Below, in pieces: positions 33,645 to 41,713 of a stretch of DNA of 64,000 nucleotides. The position numbers and the translations under genes are program-made. The stretch is taken from positions 1,788,934-1,852,933 of the forward strand of contig NZ_CP128399.1 of assembly GCF_030389965.1 (NCBI RefSeq). Direction: 5' to 3'. Position 1 is the stretch's first letter. Each line of letters begins with the position of its first letter. The notes under the pieces are model-generated. The model ran no database searches and had not been told where the DNA came from. It worked only from the letters and a program-made list of their open reading frames with translations. This DNA comes from Candidatus Chlorohelix allophototropha (GTDB lineage: Bacteria > Chloroflexota > Chloroflexia > Chloroheliales > Chloroheliaceae).

Positions 33645-34070
33645 ATGACGATAGAAGCAAGCGAGAAGCATATGGCTAACAGTGATAACGAGCAGGAAGT
33701 ACCTGATGCAACACAAGACACCCGGTATAAGTGTCAAGACTGTGACGGGCTTTTTGAAGAAAGCGAAGTGCAGACCCCTTTGTATGAGTGTGGCAATTGC
33801 GGTGAGGTATTTAACCGGGATAACAGCAACACCGGGAGCAATCACCAATGCCCTAACTGCTACAGGATGGCTTCAAAACAGGATGACATAAGCTGTCCCG
33901 ATTGTACAGGTGGAGCGGTAGAAGAAGTAACCATTTACATCTGTGACGTTTGCAGTGAGGAGTTTGAGGAAGAAGAAGAATACACCAGCCATTACACCGA
34001 GCAGCATACAGGTGGCGATGACGATGATGACCCGGAAGACGAGGAAGAAGACCCGGAAGATGAAGAATAA
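33645..34070 (+). CDS. Multi-zinc-finger protein with acidic tail
   Basis: A 141-residue protein with CxxC pairs CQDC, CGNC, CPNC and CPDC forming ribbon-type fingers. One C2H2-like finger follows (ICDVCSEEFEEEEEYTSHYTEQH, Cx2C-x12-Hx4H). The tail is nearly all Asp/Glu. A C2H2-type finger plus DNA-mimic-like acidic tail is unusual in a phage protein; a protein-binding or DNA-mimic role is speculation. Confidence 0.75.
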   Translation: MTIEASEKHMANSDNEQEVPDATQDTRYKCQDCDGLFEESEVQTPLYECGNCGEVFNRDNSNTGSNHQCPNCYRMASKQDDISCPDCTGGAVEEVTIYICDVCSEEFEEEEEYTSHYTEQHTGGDDDDDPEDEEEDPEDEE

Positions 34071-34476
34071 GCTATACACGCTTGGATACACCACGACCAC
34101 CGGGACGGTAGAGCTTGAGGAGATTGCACTTGCTAAGAGCGCAATCTTACTAGACATAAGGTGGAGACCTACATCTGCCTATCCGGGATGGCGAAGTTAT
34201 TACCTTGAAGCCTACCTAAAAGAGCATTACCAGTGGTGCGGACAACTCGGCAACAAAAACTATAAGAAGGGTGGCGCGATTGAAATCGTAAACCCGACAG
34301 AAGGCTATCCGTTACTGCTTAACCTATTGAAGCAGAAGAATGTAATTCTGCTATGTGGCTGTGCGAATTTGGATACTTGCCACCGCTTAGTGGTAGCCAA
34401 GTTTGTAGCCCCGCTTGTAGGCGAAGCTGAACACCTTGTAGGTAACAGGAAGATTAAAACCTTAGTTAATGGTTGA
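34060..34476 (+). CDS. DUF488-like protein
   Basis: A 138-residue protein with the DUF488 pattern: opening LYTLGYTTTT, LLDIRWRPTSAYPGW, the LGNKNY middle and closing LLCGCANLDTCHRLVVAKFV. The conserved Cys-x-CHR end suggests a thiol chemistry or RNA/DNA-linked role, but the family function is not established. ATG 34060 overlaps the previous gene by 11 bases. Confidence 0.75.
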   Translation: MKNKLYTLGYTTTTGTVELEEIALAKSAILLDIRWRPTSAYPGWRSYYLEAYLKEHYQWCGQLGNKNYKKGGAIEIVNPTEGYPLLLNLLKQKNVILLCGCANLDTCHRLVVAKFVAPLVGEAEHLVGNRKIKTLVNG

Positions 34477-34487
34477 GGAGTAAATAG

Positions 34488-34913
34488 ATGGAATTACCAG
34501 AACGCGATTATACCGAAATGAAAGCATTGGTTGAGAAGTTAGGGGAGCAAGCTAACCAGAAAGGGACGTGGAAGCCCATTGAGGTTCACTGGAATGAGTC
34601 AGATTACAGGATTGAGCCAGTGGTAAACGGGAACGGATTTTTAGGTAAAACAATGGAGGAGAATTGTCCATCCCACCATACCACCTGCCGGGTGTTCCTC
34701 AAAGTGTATCTGCTGAACGATGGCGATGACCGCTTGGTAGGCGAGGTACATAGTCCGGGATGTAGCGTTGATGCCGTGTTTTACGGACTATCTGGGACTC
34801 AAAAACTATTGTTGGGCTGTGGTGGAGAAGCGTATCAAGGGGCAATCCTTCTGATGGACGCAAGTGAAGTCGAGTTGGAACACGCATTTGCAGCCGCTAT
34901 GAGGTGGGACTAA
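34488..34913 (+). CDS. Phage protein of unknown function
   Basis: A 141-residue protein with three scattered Cys and His residues (CPSHHTTC, GCSVDAV, CGGEAYQGA). No motif is recognised. Its TAA overlaps the next ATG (TAATG), so the two are co-translated. Confidence 0.55.
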   Translation: MELPERDYTEMKALVEKLGEQANQKGTWKPIEVHWNESDYRIEPVVNGNGFLGKTMEENCPSHHTTCRVFLKVYLLNDGDDRLVGEVHSPGCSVDAVFYGLSGTQKLLLGCGGEAYQGAILLMDASEVELEHAFAAAMRWD

Positions 34914-35314
34914 TGGGTAAAAAGATTGAACTACCAGCCTTCCCGACAATGTTTGAGACCATCCCGGTAGCTACGGCTTCTGGGATGGTGGACACCTACT
35001 GCTTTTACAAAAACAATGGTATCGCTGTGACGCAAGTTCTAGGCGACAGTAACCGATACGTGATGACCCACATTAACACGGGTCGGATGATGAATATCAG
35101 CTTTGAAACGTTAGAGCTTGCTAAGAAAGCAACCGACACACTAGCCCCGATGTTTGATTGGAACGCAATCACCGATGCGCCAGCCAGTTCTGCTAAGTTA
35201 CCGCAAGAGGTAAGAGATACCGCGCAAGCAATGTTGAAGTGGGAAGGGGCTAAGTATATAAAGGGCGATTACTTGCCACAAGACATTGAAAAGTTAGACC
35301 AGAAGGAGCAGTAA
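34913..35314 (+). CDS. Phage protein of unknown function
   Basis: A 133-residue soluble protein with mixed strands and helices and a polar C terminus. ATG 34913 is set by the TAATG overlap with the previous stop. No family is recognised. Confidence 0.55.
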   Translation: MGKKIELPAFPTMFETIPVATASGMVDTYCFYKNNGIAVTQVLGDSNRYVMTHINTGRMMNISFETLELAKKATDTLAPMFDWNAITDAPASSAKLPQEVRDTAQAMLKWEGAKYIKGDYLPQDIEKLDQKEQ

Positions 35315-35318
35315 AAAG

Positions 35319-35930
35319 ATGAGCAATGACAGTGAGGATATTTCTGGTAATCCCTTCGATAGAGGAGAGGATAGCAAGTGGAAGATGACCACCGACTACA
35401 ACAGCCTTGCCAGCGTTCTTAAAACAGGCGCATATCAAGTTATGGGTGGCGGGTTTGTGGAAACCATTAGTAAAGGCACATTGCCTTTCTTCTATACCGC
35501 AATCGGTGTAAAGCCCATAATCGTAGAAGTTAGCAAGGCTATGATGGACAATCCAAGTGGAGAAGTGAACCGTTTTAGTTGGGATGTAGCCATCCCGGTT
35601 ATCCATCCTTCCATCCTTAAATCCAGCCCACCGTTGGCTAGATTGAACATCAAAACGTCTGCTAGAGATATAGCCTTCTGGTTTAACGTGGTGGAAAGTC
35701 ACAGCTTGCTAACAAGAGTGCTTGAGACCAGTACCTTAGCCATTATGCCTGAAAACCCAAAGAATATTAAACCTGCTGACTTCAACCGACTGGCTATACA
35801 ATCCCTCGCCTTAACCTTTCTCGGTAATCAGCTTGATACGCTTCACAAAGCAGTGCATATGCTGGACGGGCTAATACAGCCCGGAGGAGTGCGTGGTGGT
35901 AGCCATTCTAAAAATGTGAGGAACAATTAG
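35319..35930 (+). CDS. Phage protein of unknown function
   Basis: A 203-residue soluble protein, acidic at the start and Gly/His/Asn-rich at the end. No catalytic pattern is recognised. It follows the previous gene by four bases and is part of the same run of small genes. Confidence 0.55.
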   Translation: MSNDSEDISGNPFDRGEDSKWKMTTDYNSLASVLKTGAYQVMGGGFVETISKGTLPFFYTAIGVKPIIVEVSKAMMDNPSGEVNRFSWDVAIPVIHPSILKSSPPLARLNIKTSARDIAFWFNVVESHSLLTRVLETSTLAIMPENPKNIKPADFNRLAIQSLALTFLGNQLDTLHKAVHMLDGLIQPGGVRGGSHSKNVRNN

Positions 35931-35931
35931 G

Positions 35932-36153
35932 ATGAGCTATCTTGAGAAAGTATTTACCGGGCTGGTGCAGGAATTCCCGCCAGCCACCAAACCCGCCATA
36001 ATTGACGATGGGACACCCGCTTGGATTGTGGATTTAGAAGTGATGATTGAGGATGTTATTTTAGCGCGGGTGGCAGTGCTTGAAACCCTATTTCCTACTA
36101 TCAATCAGGCAGTGGAGCAGATTGCAAGGGTGTTCAACGATTTTTTAGACTAA
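35932..36153 (+). CDS. Small helical protein
   Basis: A 73-residue acidic protein, last gene of the P2 run. The C-terminal half is an amphipathic helix (LARVAVLETLFPTINQAVEQIARVFNDFLD type pattern). Function unknown. Confidence 0.5.
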   Translation: MSYLEKVFTGLVQEFPPATKPAIIDDGTPAWIVDLEVMIEDVILARVAVLETLFPTINQAVEQIARVFNDFLD

Positions 36154-36166
36154 TATCCCCTCCTTA

Positions 36167-36430
36167 TCATTGTTCGTTTCCTTTCTGACAATTGCTACGG
36201 TTGAGCAAGCCCGTAGCAATTTTATTTCTCCTCTCTTTTATCAAATCCGTAAATTTACCCGATTTTAGACCCCTAATTCGCTTGAATGGCTTTACAAACA
36301 GTGTGAAGCGATTTTTAAGGGTGGTATGTTTGTACCTTTTCCCCTTGCAATCGGTGTTCAAGGGCTTTGTGGTTTGTGGGTTATAAGCGTTCACAAGCCC
36401 GTCAATGCCGCTTGCGCTTGTTACCAGCAT
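36167..36430 (-). CDS. Small basic ORF inside repeat C
   Basis: About 87 codons reading leftward (MLVTSASGIDGLVN...KGKRYKH...NRFTLFVKPFKR). A homologous frame is kept in repeat E at 48164-48328, and part of it in copy A. No ribosome site is visible at the ATG, so this may be a conserved repeat that merely stays open. Low-confidence gene. Confidence 0.3.
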   Translation of the reverse strand: MLVTSASGIDGLVNAYNPQTTKPLNTDCKGKRYKHTTLKNRFTLFVKPFKRIRGLKSGKFTDLIKERRNKIATGLLNRSNCQKGNEQ

Positions 36431-36483
36431 TATGACAGGGTTCACAGCTTCACGGGCTTTGTATTGCGTATTTTTATATTCGT
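36241..36483 (-). repeat. Dispersed repeat copy C (long inverted partner of copy E)
   Basis: Its reverse complement aligns with 48111-48345 through most of its length, including ACAAAGCCxGTGAA arms, ATAATGCTxGTAACAA and CGCTTCACAC. Together with promoter P3 it forms a ~320-bp module matched in opposite orientation by promoter P4 plus copy E. Confidence 0.8.
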
Positions 36484-36494
36484 GTGGATGTATA

Positions 36495-36523
36495 TTGCTT
36501 TTCTATGTGAACAGTTATATAAT
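36495..36523 (+). promoter_or_regulatory. Regulon promoter P3
   Basis: TTGCTT, a 17-base spacer with TATGTGAACA, TATAAT, then GCTAGTAACAATATTTACTGATTA and GGAAAGGAC before ATG 36571. It is divergent from the small ORF of repeat C. Confidence 0.85.
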
Positions 36524-36570
36524 GCTAGTAACAATATTTACTGATTACTGATTAGGAAAGGACAAAGACA

Positions 36571-36819
36571 ATGACTATCGTTTGGAAGAAGATTGACCGA
36601 AACATCCCCGAAGCCCTGAAAGTAACTTGCCCGATATGTGGTAAGACCACCGTAGTTATCGGATACCAGACGGGAGCAGGACACTATTTTAACAAAGCCG
36701 CTTCTGTAGTGGATTGCAAGCACTTTCGACCATATAGCGCGAAGAAGCCGACCAGACCTTGCACGATAGATTTTGACAACCTGCCGTATATGACGTGGTT
36801 TAACACTGCTGAAAAGTAG
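36571..36819 (+). CDS. Small zinc-binding protein
   Basis: An 82-residue protein with CPICGKT followed by a distal Cys and two His (GHYF, DCKHFRP), a likely single zinc site. First gene of the P3 operon with the conserved GAAAGGAC leader. Function unknown. Confidence 0.65.
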   Translation: MTIVWKKIDRNIPEALKVTCPICGKTTVVIGYQTGAGHYFNKAASVVDCKHFRPYSAKKPTRPCTIDFDNLPYMTWFNTAEK

Positions 36820-36834
36820 AGAGGAGCAGGAGCG

Positions 36835-37101
36835 ATGTTTAGCTGTGAAAATTGTGGTAAGCCCCTCTCTTGGAGAGGGGGCTATGGTGAGGATACCGAT
36901 ATTTGGGTTTGCGAAGATGGACACGAAAACCTGCTAGAGCCACGACATTACCCGGACGTTATTGATAGTCAAGGTAATCCAACTGAGTGGTATTACTTTT
37001 ATCAGGAACGACAGGCTAGAAGGATTGCACAAATCGAAGCCGAGATTGCAGAAGAAGAACGCTTAAACCCAAGACCAGTTGACGATGAAATATTTTATTA
37101 G
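36835..37101 (+). CDS. Small zinc-ribbon protein
   Basis: An 88-residue protein beginning CENCGKPL, with Cys and His in VCEDGH, so a compact zinc ribbon at the N terminus. A charged helical tail follows. The ribosome site AGAGAGGAGCAGGAGCG is shared with 37117 and with several genes of the reversed cassette at 47 kb. Confidence 0.65.
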   Translation: MFSCENCGKPLSWRGGYGEDTDIWVCEDGHENLLEPRHYPDVIDSQGNPTEWYYFYQERQARRIAQIEAEIAEEERLNPRPVDDEIFY

Positions 37102-37116
37102 AGAGGAGCAGGAGCG

Positions 37117-37287
37117 ATGCAGACAGTATTTATAGTGCGAACCTTTCTAAAGTATCGGGTAGAAATAATCGGGACGTTTGAAAGTGAAACCGGGATTGTG
37201 TATCGAACAAGACGGGTGGACAAAACAGGTAAAGCATATCCCGGCTGTGGTGAGGAATGGCACACAATATTAAACCCAGACTACTAG
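37117..37287 (+). CDS. 56-residue protein, unknown
   Basis: A short frame starting MQTVFIVRTFLKYRV and ending HTILNPDY, with the same strong AGAGGAGCAGGAGCG leader as its neighbours. It fits exactly in the gap between two genes. Function unknown. Confidence 0.6.
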   Translation: MQTVFIVRTFLKYRVEIIGTFESETGIVYRTRRVDKTGKAYPGCGEEWHTILNPDY

Positions 37288-37299
37288 AGGAGTAGAACG

Positions 37300-37536
37300 A
37301 TGAAGCAGGTACAATTTGACGTTAGGGCAATCAGTAGTGGGACGTTAGGATTGCTAATCGGTAGCCCCCTTTACCGGGATATAGACCCGATTGCGATTGA
37401 GTTTGCGCTTTTCACCGATGCCACGATTGCAGAAGCAAATTATCAGAATTGGCATCAAGCGTGGATTGCCTTCTCCAAGTGCAAGGGTAAAGAATTGCAG
37501 GACGGATTGAAAAGTTTGGTTTGGAAAGTGGAGTAA
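37300..37536 (+). CDS. Small phage protein, unknown
   Basis: A 78-residue protein preceded by AGAGGAG. It has aromatic and acidic residues and no motif. Part of the P3 operon. Confidence 0.55.
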   Translation: MKQVQFDVRAISSGTLGLLIGSPLYRDIDPIAIEFALFTDATIAEANYQNWHQAWIAFSKCKGKELQDGLKSLVWKVE

Positions 37537-37549
37537 GAGGATTAGAGAA

Positions 37550-37903
37550 ATGAAACAAACAGCCTATTGCGCCGAGTGTGGTATGCCTATCGGTAAAAAA
37601 GAAGATGAGGGTCTGGGATGTGAAAATCACGTTATGCTTACCCGGATTGAGTTTGAAGCCAATGTGACCGATATGGCTAAGAGGTTATTGCAAGCGCAAC
37701 CGAGCGGGAACGTCTTTTGGAAGACCAGTCTCGATGTAACCCAACAGGACGTTGAGCAGATTGTAAGCAAGTGGTTAGCACTTGTGCTAGACGAGATTAA
37801 AGATTATGCCGTGTGGTTTGCGACAAACCCTAATAGCCAACACGGTTCGATGTTCCTTGCAGCCCAAGCCGAGTATTTTGACCGCAAAGAGCTGGAGAAG
37901 TAA
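37550..37903 (+). CDS. Small zinc-knuckle protein
   Basis: A 117-residue protein with an N-terminal CAEC...CENH cluster that can bind zinc, then a helical body. Last gene of the P3 operon, ending 15 bases before a terminator. Confidence 0.6.
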   Translation: MKQTAYCAECGMPIGKKEDEGLGCENHVMLTRIEFEANVTDMAKRLLQAQPSGNVFWKTSLDVTQQDVEQIVSKWLALVLDEIKDYAVWFATNPNSQHGSMFLAAQAEYFDRKELEK

Positions 37904-37918
37904 ATCAGAGCTTGCGCG

Positions 37919-37943
37919 GGTCGGTAATAGCCGACCTTTTTTT
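37919..37943 (+). terminator. Rho-independent terminator
   Basis: GGTCGG pairs with CCGACC over a TAATAG loop and is followed by seven T. It ends the P3 operon. Confidence 0.95.
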
Positions 37944-38064
37944 GTGTCAAAAAAAGACCACCCGGCTAAGGTAGTCTATGGCACTTATTAGCTGTGTATA
38001 TCACTCTACTACGCAAGACAACCCGATTGCCTTGCCCCTCTAGTTTACCATTGTGAACATCTTA

Positions 38065-38093
38065 TTGACAAGGGTGAACAACCGTTCTAAGAT
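38065..38093 (+). promoter_or_regulatory. Promoter P5 with operator-like sites
   Basis: TTGACA, a 17-base spacer and TAAGAT. The spacer contains GGTGAACAA, and TTGTGAACAT lies just upstream of the -35 box. These words match the TATGTGAACA element of the other regulon promoters, but the downstream GCTAGTAAC string is absent. It probably opens the modification/terminase operon. Confidence 0.75.
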
Positions 38094-38134
38094 AATTAAA
38101 TTGTTACCAGTACCAGCCACATTGGAGGATGCAC

Positions 38135-38443
38135 TTGAACCGCCGCAAGTTTATCGGCTGGCTGGCAGTTGTGCCAGCGATACCTGCTATATCTCGCTTG
38201 CCCGAAATGCCAGCGAAGATACCTGCGCCACCACTACCAGACCCGATTGATGAGACCATCCTATTGGATAATGCCACCGCTTTCTACCAAACCGCTTCTA
38301 AGGTAGCTTCTTCAATCGGCGATATGGCTTCCGGGTTGGAAGCCTTAAAACAGTATAAGGCTGTGCCACTGGAACAAATGCAAGCTTTTAGCCGGGATAT
38401 GCAAGCCCTGTTCACCACGCTAAACAAACCTATAGAGGAGTAA
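38135..38443 (+). CDS. Small protein with twin-arginine-like N terminus
   Basis: About 102 residues starting NRRKFIGWLAVVPAIPAISRLP, a basic pair followed by a hydrophobic core, like an export signal or anchor. The rest is Pro-rich then helical. TTG 38135 is preferred because GGAGG lies six bases upstream; ATG 38129 would put the site too close. Function unknown. Confidence 0.6.
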   Translation: MNRRKFIGWLAVVPAIPAISRLPEMPAKIPAPPLPDPIDETILLDNATAFYQTASKVASSIGDMASGLEALKQYKAVPLEQMQAFSRDMQALFTTLNKPIEE

Positions 38444-38446
38444 TAA

Positions 38447-38731
38447 ATGACTAAGTGGATTATTAGCGGGATTAGGAAAGAGAACGTGCAAACACTGATT
38501 GACCTAATCCGGGACAAAAACGAGAAGATTATCACCTTGACACCCTATTTCATTCAATCAGTGCAATTTTTGAAACTGGACACCGAGACCGGGATAGCCA
38601 CCAACTCAAGCCTACGTGAGTTTATCCGATACTGCTTGAAAGGCGAAGAAGAAGAAGCACCTGCCATCGAAGAACAAAATGCCGATGCAGACGAGGAGAC
38701 CCCCGAATATGCCACGACTAAAAACAGGTGA
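38447..38731 (+). CDS. Small acidic phage protein
   Basis: A 94-residue protein with a helical start and a Glu-rich tail (EEEEAPAIEEQNADADEE). It overlaps the PAPS-reductase-like gene by 23 bases, so coupled expression is likely. Function unknown. Confidence 0.6.
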   Translation: MTKWIISGIRKENVQTLIDLIRDKNEKIITLTPYFIQSVQFLKLDTETGIATNSSLREFIRYCLKGEEEEAPAIEEQNADADEETPEYATTKNR

Positions 38732-39848
38732 GAACGTCTGGGACGCTGCTATCGGTAGAATGGTCGAGCTATACGAGCAAGGACACAGGATAGTCGTATC
38801 CTTTTCAGGTGGGAAGGATAGCGGGGTCGCACTTGAGATTTGTATCATTGCCGCAAGTATAACCAACCGATTACCCGTTGAAGTCATTATGCGTGACGAG
38901 GAAATAATGTTTCCCGGCACGTTCGAATATGCCGAGCGGATTGCAAAACGCCCCGAAGTTTCCTTCCATTGGATTTATGCTTGCCAGCCTATCCTAAATG
39001 TATTCAACCGGGAAGAACCTTTCTGGTGGGTCTTTGACCCGCTCCTCGACCCTGAACAATGGGTTCGCCAGCCACCGGCTAGGGCATACAAAATACCCGA
39101 TATGTCCATATCCCGAATGACCATCCCAGAACGCTTTCCACCTGCGCCCGGTAAAAAGCTCTATGCCGTAATCGGATTAAGGGTAGCAGAGAGCAGGGCT
39201 AGGATGTACGGCTTGTTTTCCAGTGGTGGTCATATCACCAAAGAAAACGAATACGGCGTTGCCAATGTGCGCCCGATTTACGACTGGTCGGATGGGGATA
39301 TTTGGAAAGCCCTATCTGACAATAAGTGGGATTACAACAGTGCCTATGACGTGATGTATCGGCTTGGTGTGCCGAGAAAAAACCTACGCATTGCCCCACC
39401 GACTATGAATGCTTCTGGTGTCGAACACCTTGCAATGGCTGAAAGAGCGTTTCCCAAATGGTTTGAAAAGGTGTGCAAGCGATTACCCGGAACACGCACT
39501 GCCGCTCACTACGGTAAAAGAGTGGTGCAGCCCTACCGTCAAGTAGGCGAAACGTGGGAGCAGTGCTTCAAACGCACCTGTATTGATACCGCTCCACAAT
39601 GGATTAAAGACCGCGCTATTTACGCTTCCACCCGGATTGTATCAACCCATTCTGTTCACAGTACCTACCCATTGCCAGAGGTCACACCTTGCTATATGTG
39701 TCAAGGCAATGCTGGCAGTTGGAAGAAGTTAGCGGAAGGCTGTTACAACGGAGACCCCTTCCATCAAAAGGTGTGGCTGCTACCCGAAGTAGAGCCAGAG
39801 TTCTTTAGACCCGGCACTGGTAAGTGGGGAGGTAAGCCAACGTGGTAA
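38709..39848 (+). CDS. PAPS-reductase-like PP-loop protein
   Basis: A 379-residue protein of the PP-loop ATP pyrophosphatase fold. The signature VSFSGGKDSGVAL lies near residue 33, followed by the RDEEIMFPGT segment typical of PAPS reductase relatives. Further on are YAVIGLRVAES, PIYDWSDGDIWKAL and two C-terminal CxxC-like Cys (TPCYMCQGN) that could bind a metal or sulfur. Such phage enzymes are linked to sulfur transfer or nucleic-acid modification; its true substrate is unknown. The first gene of a likely DNA-modification cluster. Confidence 0.85.
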   Translation: MPRLKTGENVWDAAIGRMVELYEQGHRIVVSFSGGKDSGVALEICIIAASITNRLPVEVIMRDEEIMFPGTFEYAERIAKRPEVSFHWIYACQPILNVFNREEPFWWVFDPLLDPEQWVRQPPARAYKIPDMSISRMTIPERFPPAPGKKLYAVIGLRVAESRARMYGLFSSGGHITKENEYGVANVRPIYDWSDGDIWKALSDNKWDYNSAYDVMYRLGVPRKNLRIAPPTMNASGVEHLAMAERAFPKWFEKVCKRLPGTRTAAHYGKRVVQPYRQVGETWEQCFKRTCIDTAPQWIKDRAIYASTRIVSTHSVHSTYPLPEVTPCYMCQGNAGSWKKLAEGCYNGDPFHQKVWLLPEVEPEFFRPGTGKWGGKPTW

Positions 39849-40621
39849 GTCTTTCTATTGCCATTATTACTCATCCTGCTAGATTGCCTTATGCGATGGG
39901 ACTACAAGCCGAGCTAAACGACCAGATTGAACGTAGCCCTAACTTCGACAGGTTTTTTACGCCAAGTCTAGTAGTGGACGATTATCCGGGTGGTTGGTAT
40001 CCACGTCAAGGATTAAGAGCGGCTAATGCTTTTAATCCTAATGCTACGCACCACCTTGTGATTGAAGATGATATAGAATTGACCCCACGCTTTTTAGACA
40101 CTGCCCTAAAAATACTTGAAGCCCTAGAATCAAACAACCTTGAAGTGGTACTCACATTTATGTCATTTGCGCCTGTTACTGCTACCTTGCAAGAACAGGG
40201 ACACAGGTGGATTTACCGTGATACTATGAGCGGCTTTTGGGCTACAATCCTTCCAATTGAACTCTGGCAAGCTGTTTATGATTGGGGAATTTCTACCTTA
40301 GAATTTACTCCGGGTCGTCCAAGACCAATGTTCGAAACTCTTATCACTTTTTACCACCATTTTGTAATTAAAAAGCCCTGTCGGGTTTACATACCGATTC
40401 CAAACCTTGTCCAACACTTGGAGCTTGAGAGTTTGCTAGGACATAAATACTTTAATAAACCTAGAACATCTCCTACCTTCAAACGGGTTGTAACCGATAC
40501 CGATGACCCGTTCTATTTAGACTGGTCTAAAGACATCACAGAGCCAGTTAAAATATCTGGCTATTCATTGACAAAGTTCTACAAAATGCCTTATTGGAGG
40601 AACTATGTCAACCAATTTTAG
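39842..40621 (+). CDS. Phage GT-A-type glycosyltransferase
   Basis: A 259-residue protein with nucleotide-sugar transferase features: a leading strand SIAIITHPAR, then HHLVIEDDIELTPRFLD with a DxD-like EDD near residue 75, and the SGFWATILP acceptor region. GTG 39842 overlaps the previous stop. It may glycosylate modified bases or a virion protein. The placement between a PP-loop enzyme and GNAT/methylase genes favours DNA, but this is inference. Confidence 0.72.
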   Translation: MVSLSIAIITHPARLPYAMGLQAELNDQIERSPNFDRFFTPSLVVDDYPGGWYPRQGLRAANAFNPNATHHLVIEDDIELTPRFLDTALKILEALESNNLEVVLTFMSFAPVTATLQEQGHRWIYRDTMSGFWATILPIELWQAVYDWGISTLEFTPGRPRPMFETLITFYHHFVIKKPCRVYIPIPNLVQHLELESLLGHKYFNKPRTSPTFKRVVTDTDDPFYLDWSKDITEPVKISGYSLTKFYKMPYWRNYVNQF

Positions 40622-41039
40622 AATAGCCACTCTTAATAATAAATCCGTAGCTTTTTACCCATTGCTAGGACAGTTTCTAGCTAACCGCAAAGTTATAAAT
40701 GCGTTGGATGGCTACCCGCCATACGATGATGATAACAGAGAATGGTTTGTAGCATTGGATGAAGGAAATAAGGTTGTCGGGTTTTCGGCTGTCGCTGATA
40801 TGAAAAGCTATGTGTTACTAGCAAGTAATTACGTCTTACCTGACTATAGACACAATGGAATATTTACCCATATCACTCACCTTGAAATTGAAAAATATCG
40901 ACACAAGCAAATTAGAGTTGTGGCAAACCAACACTCATCCAAACTGTATCTAGCAATCGGGTTCATCCCTTATAAACCAGCCACTAAAAACTATCATTAT
41001 CTTTACCTTCAAGGATTAAAGAAAGAGGAAGCTGAATGA
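40605..41039 (+). CDS. GNAT-family acetyltransferase-like protein
   Basis: A 144-residue GNAT fold: VVGFSAVADMK strand, then YVLPDYRHNGIFTHITHLEIEKYRHKQIRVVANQHSSKLYLAIGF. The acyl-CoA loop (R/Q-x-x-G-x-G/A) is reduced to RHNGIF. Phage DNA-modifying Mom proteins also have this fold, but direct homology is not shown. It overlaps both neighbours. Confidence 0.72.
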   Translation: MSTNFRIATLNNKSVAFYPLLGQFLANRKVINALDGYPPYDDDNREWFVALDEGNKVVGFSAVADMKSYVLLASNYVLPDYRHNGIFTHITHLEIEKYRHKQIRVVANQHSSKLYLAIGFIPYKPATKNYHYLYLQGLKKEEAE

Positions 41040-41704
41040 CCGCTCAAACAGTAGCAGTGGATTACGGTGACATATGGCAAGTTGGTAAACACTTCCTATG
41101 TTGCGGTGATATTGAGCAAAACCACGCCGAGCGGTTCTTAGCCACTGGCAGGTTTAGACCGGATATTGTCTATACCGACCCTCCTTGGGGAGCAGCCTTA
41201 GCTACCGGGTTTAGAACCAAAGCCGGGTTATCTCGGCAAGTGGATTACGCCGCTTTCCTAGCCGCTTTTGCCGATAGCTTGCAAGCAGTCCCTATCGTCT
41301 TTGTCGAAATGGGCGCAAAGTGGGAAGGTCAACTCCACGAAGCCCTGAACCATAACCAGTACAAACTAGCTAGAAGATGGGAAATCACTTACTACCGAAC
41401 CCGCCGAGCTATCCTACTTGCCTATACCAAATACCAGTTCTCCATCCCTATTCTTGGAGATTTCACCGGACTTGATGATGCCGATACACCCTTAGCAGTG
41501 CTACAAAAGAACACCTCGACCAATCAGGTGGTCTTTGACCCTTGCACTGGTAAAGGTCTCACTGCCTTAGCTGCCGATAAATTGCACTTGCAATTCATTG
41601 GTATGGAGCTATCGCCCACCCGCCTTGCTGTCGGCATTGAGCGATTGTGCAAGCAAGGTAACTATACCGCCCAGAAAATTCAATCATTAGCTTTTAAGAA
41701 ATAG
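41036..41704 (+). CDS. DNA methyltransferase, small beta-type
   Basis: A 222-residue AdoMet-dependent methylase. The catalytic DPPW lies near residue 47 and the AdoMet-binding FDPCTGKGLTALAA near residue 166. Motif IV before motif I gives beta-class order (N6-adenine or N4-cytosine). The short space between them leaves almost no target-recognition domain, so specificity may come from a partner such as the adjacent ParB-like protein. ATGA overlap with the GNAT gene. Confidence 0.82.
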   Translation: MTAQTVAVDYGDIWQVGKHFLCCGDIEQNHAERFLATGRFRPDIVYTDPPWGAALATGFRTKAGLSRQVDYAAFLAAFADSLQAVPIVFVEMGAKWEGQLHEALNHNQYKLARRWEITYYRTRRAILLAYTKYQFSIPILGDFTGLDDADTPLAVLQKNTSTNQVVFDPCTGKGLTALAADKLHLQFIGMELSPTRLAVGIERLCKQGNYTAQKIQSLAFKK

Positions 41705-41713
41705 GAGTAACCA

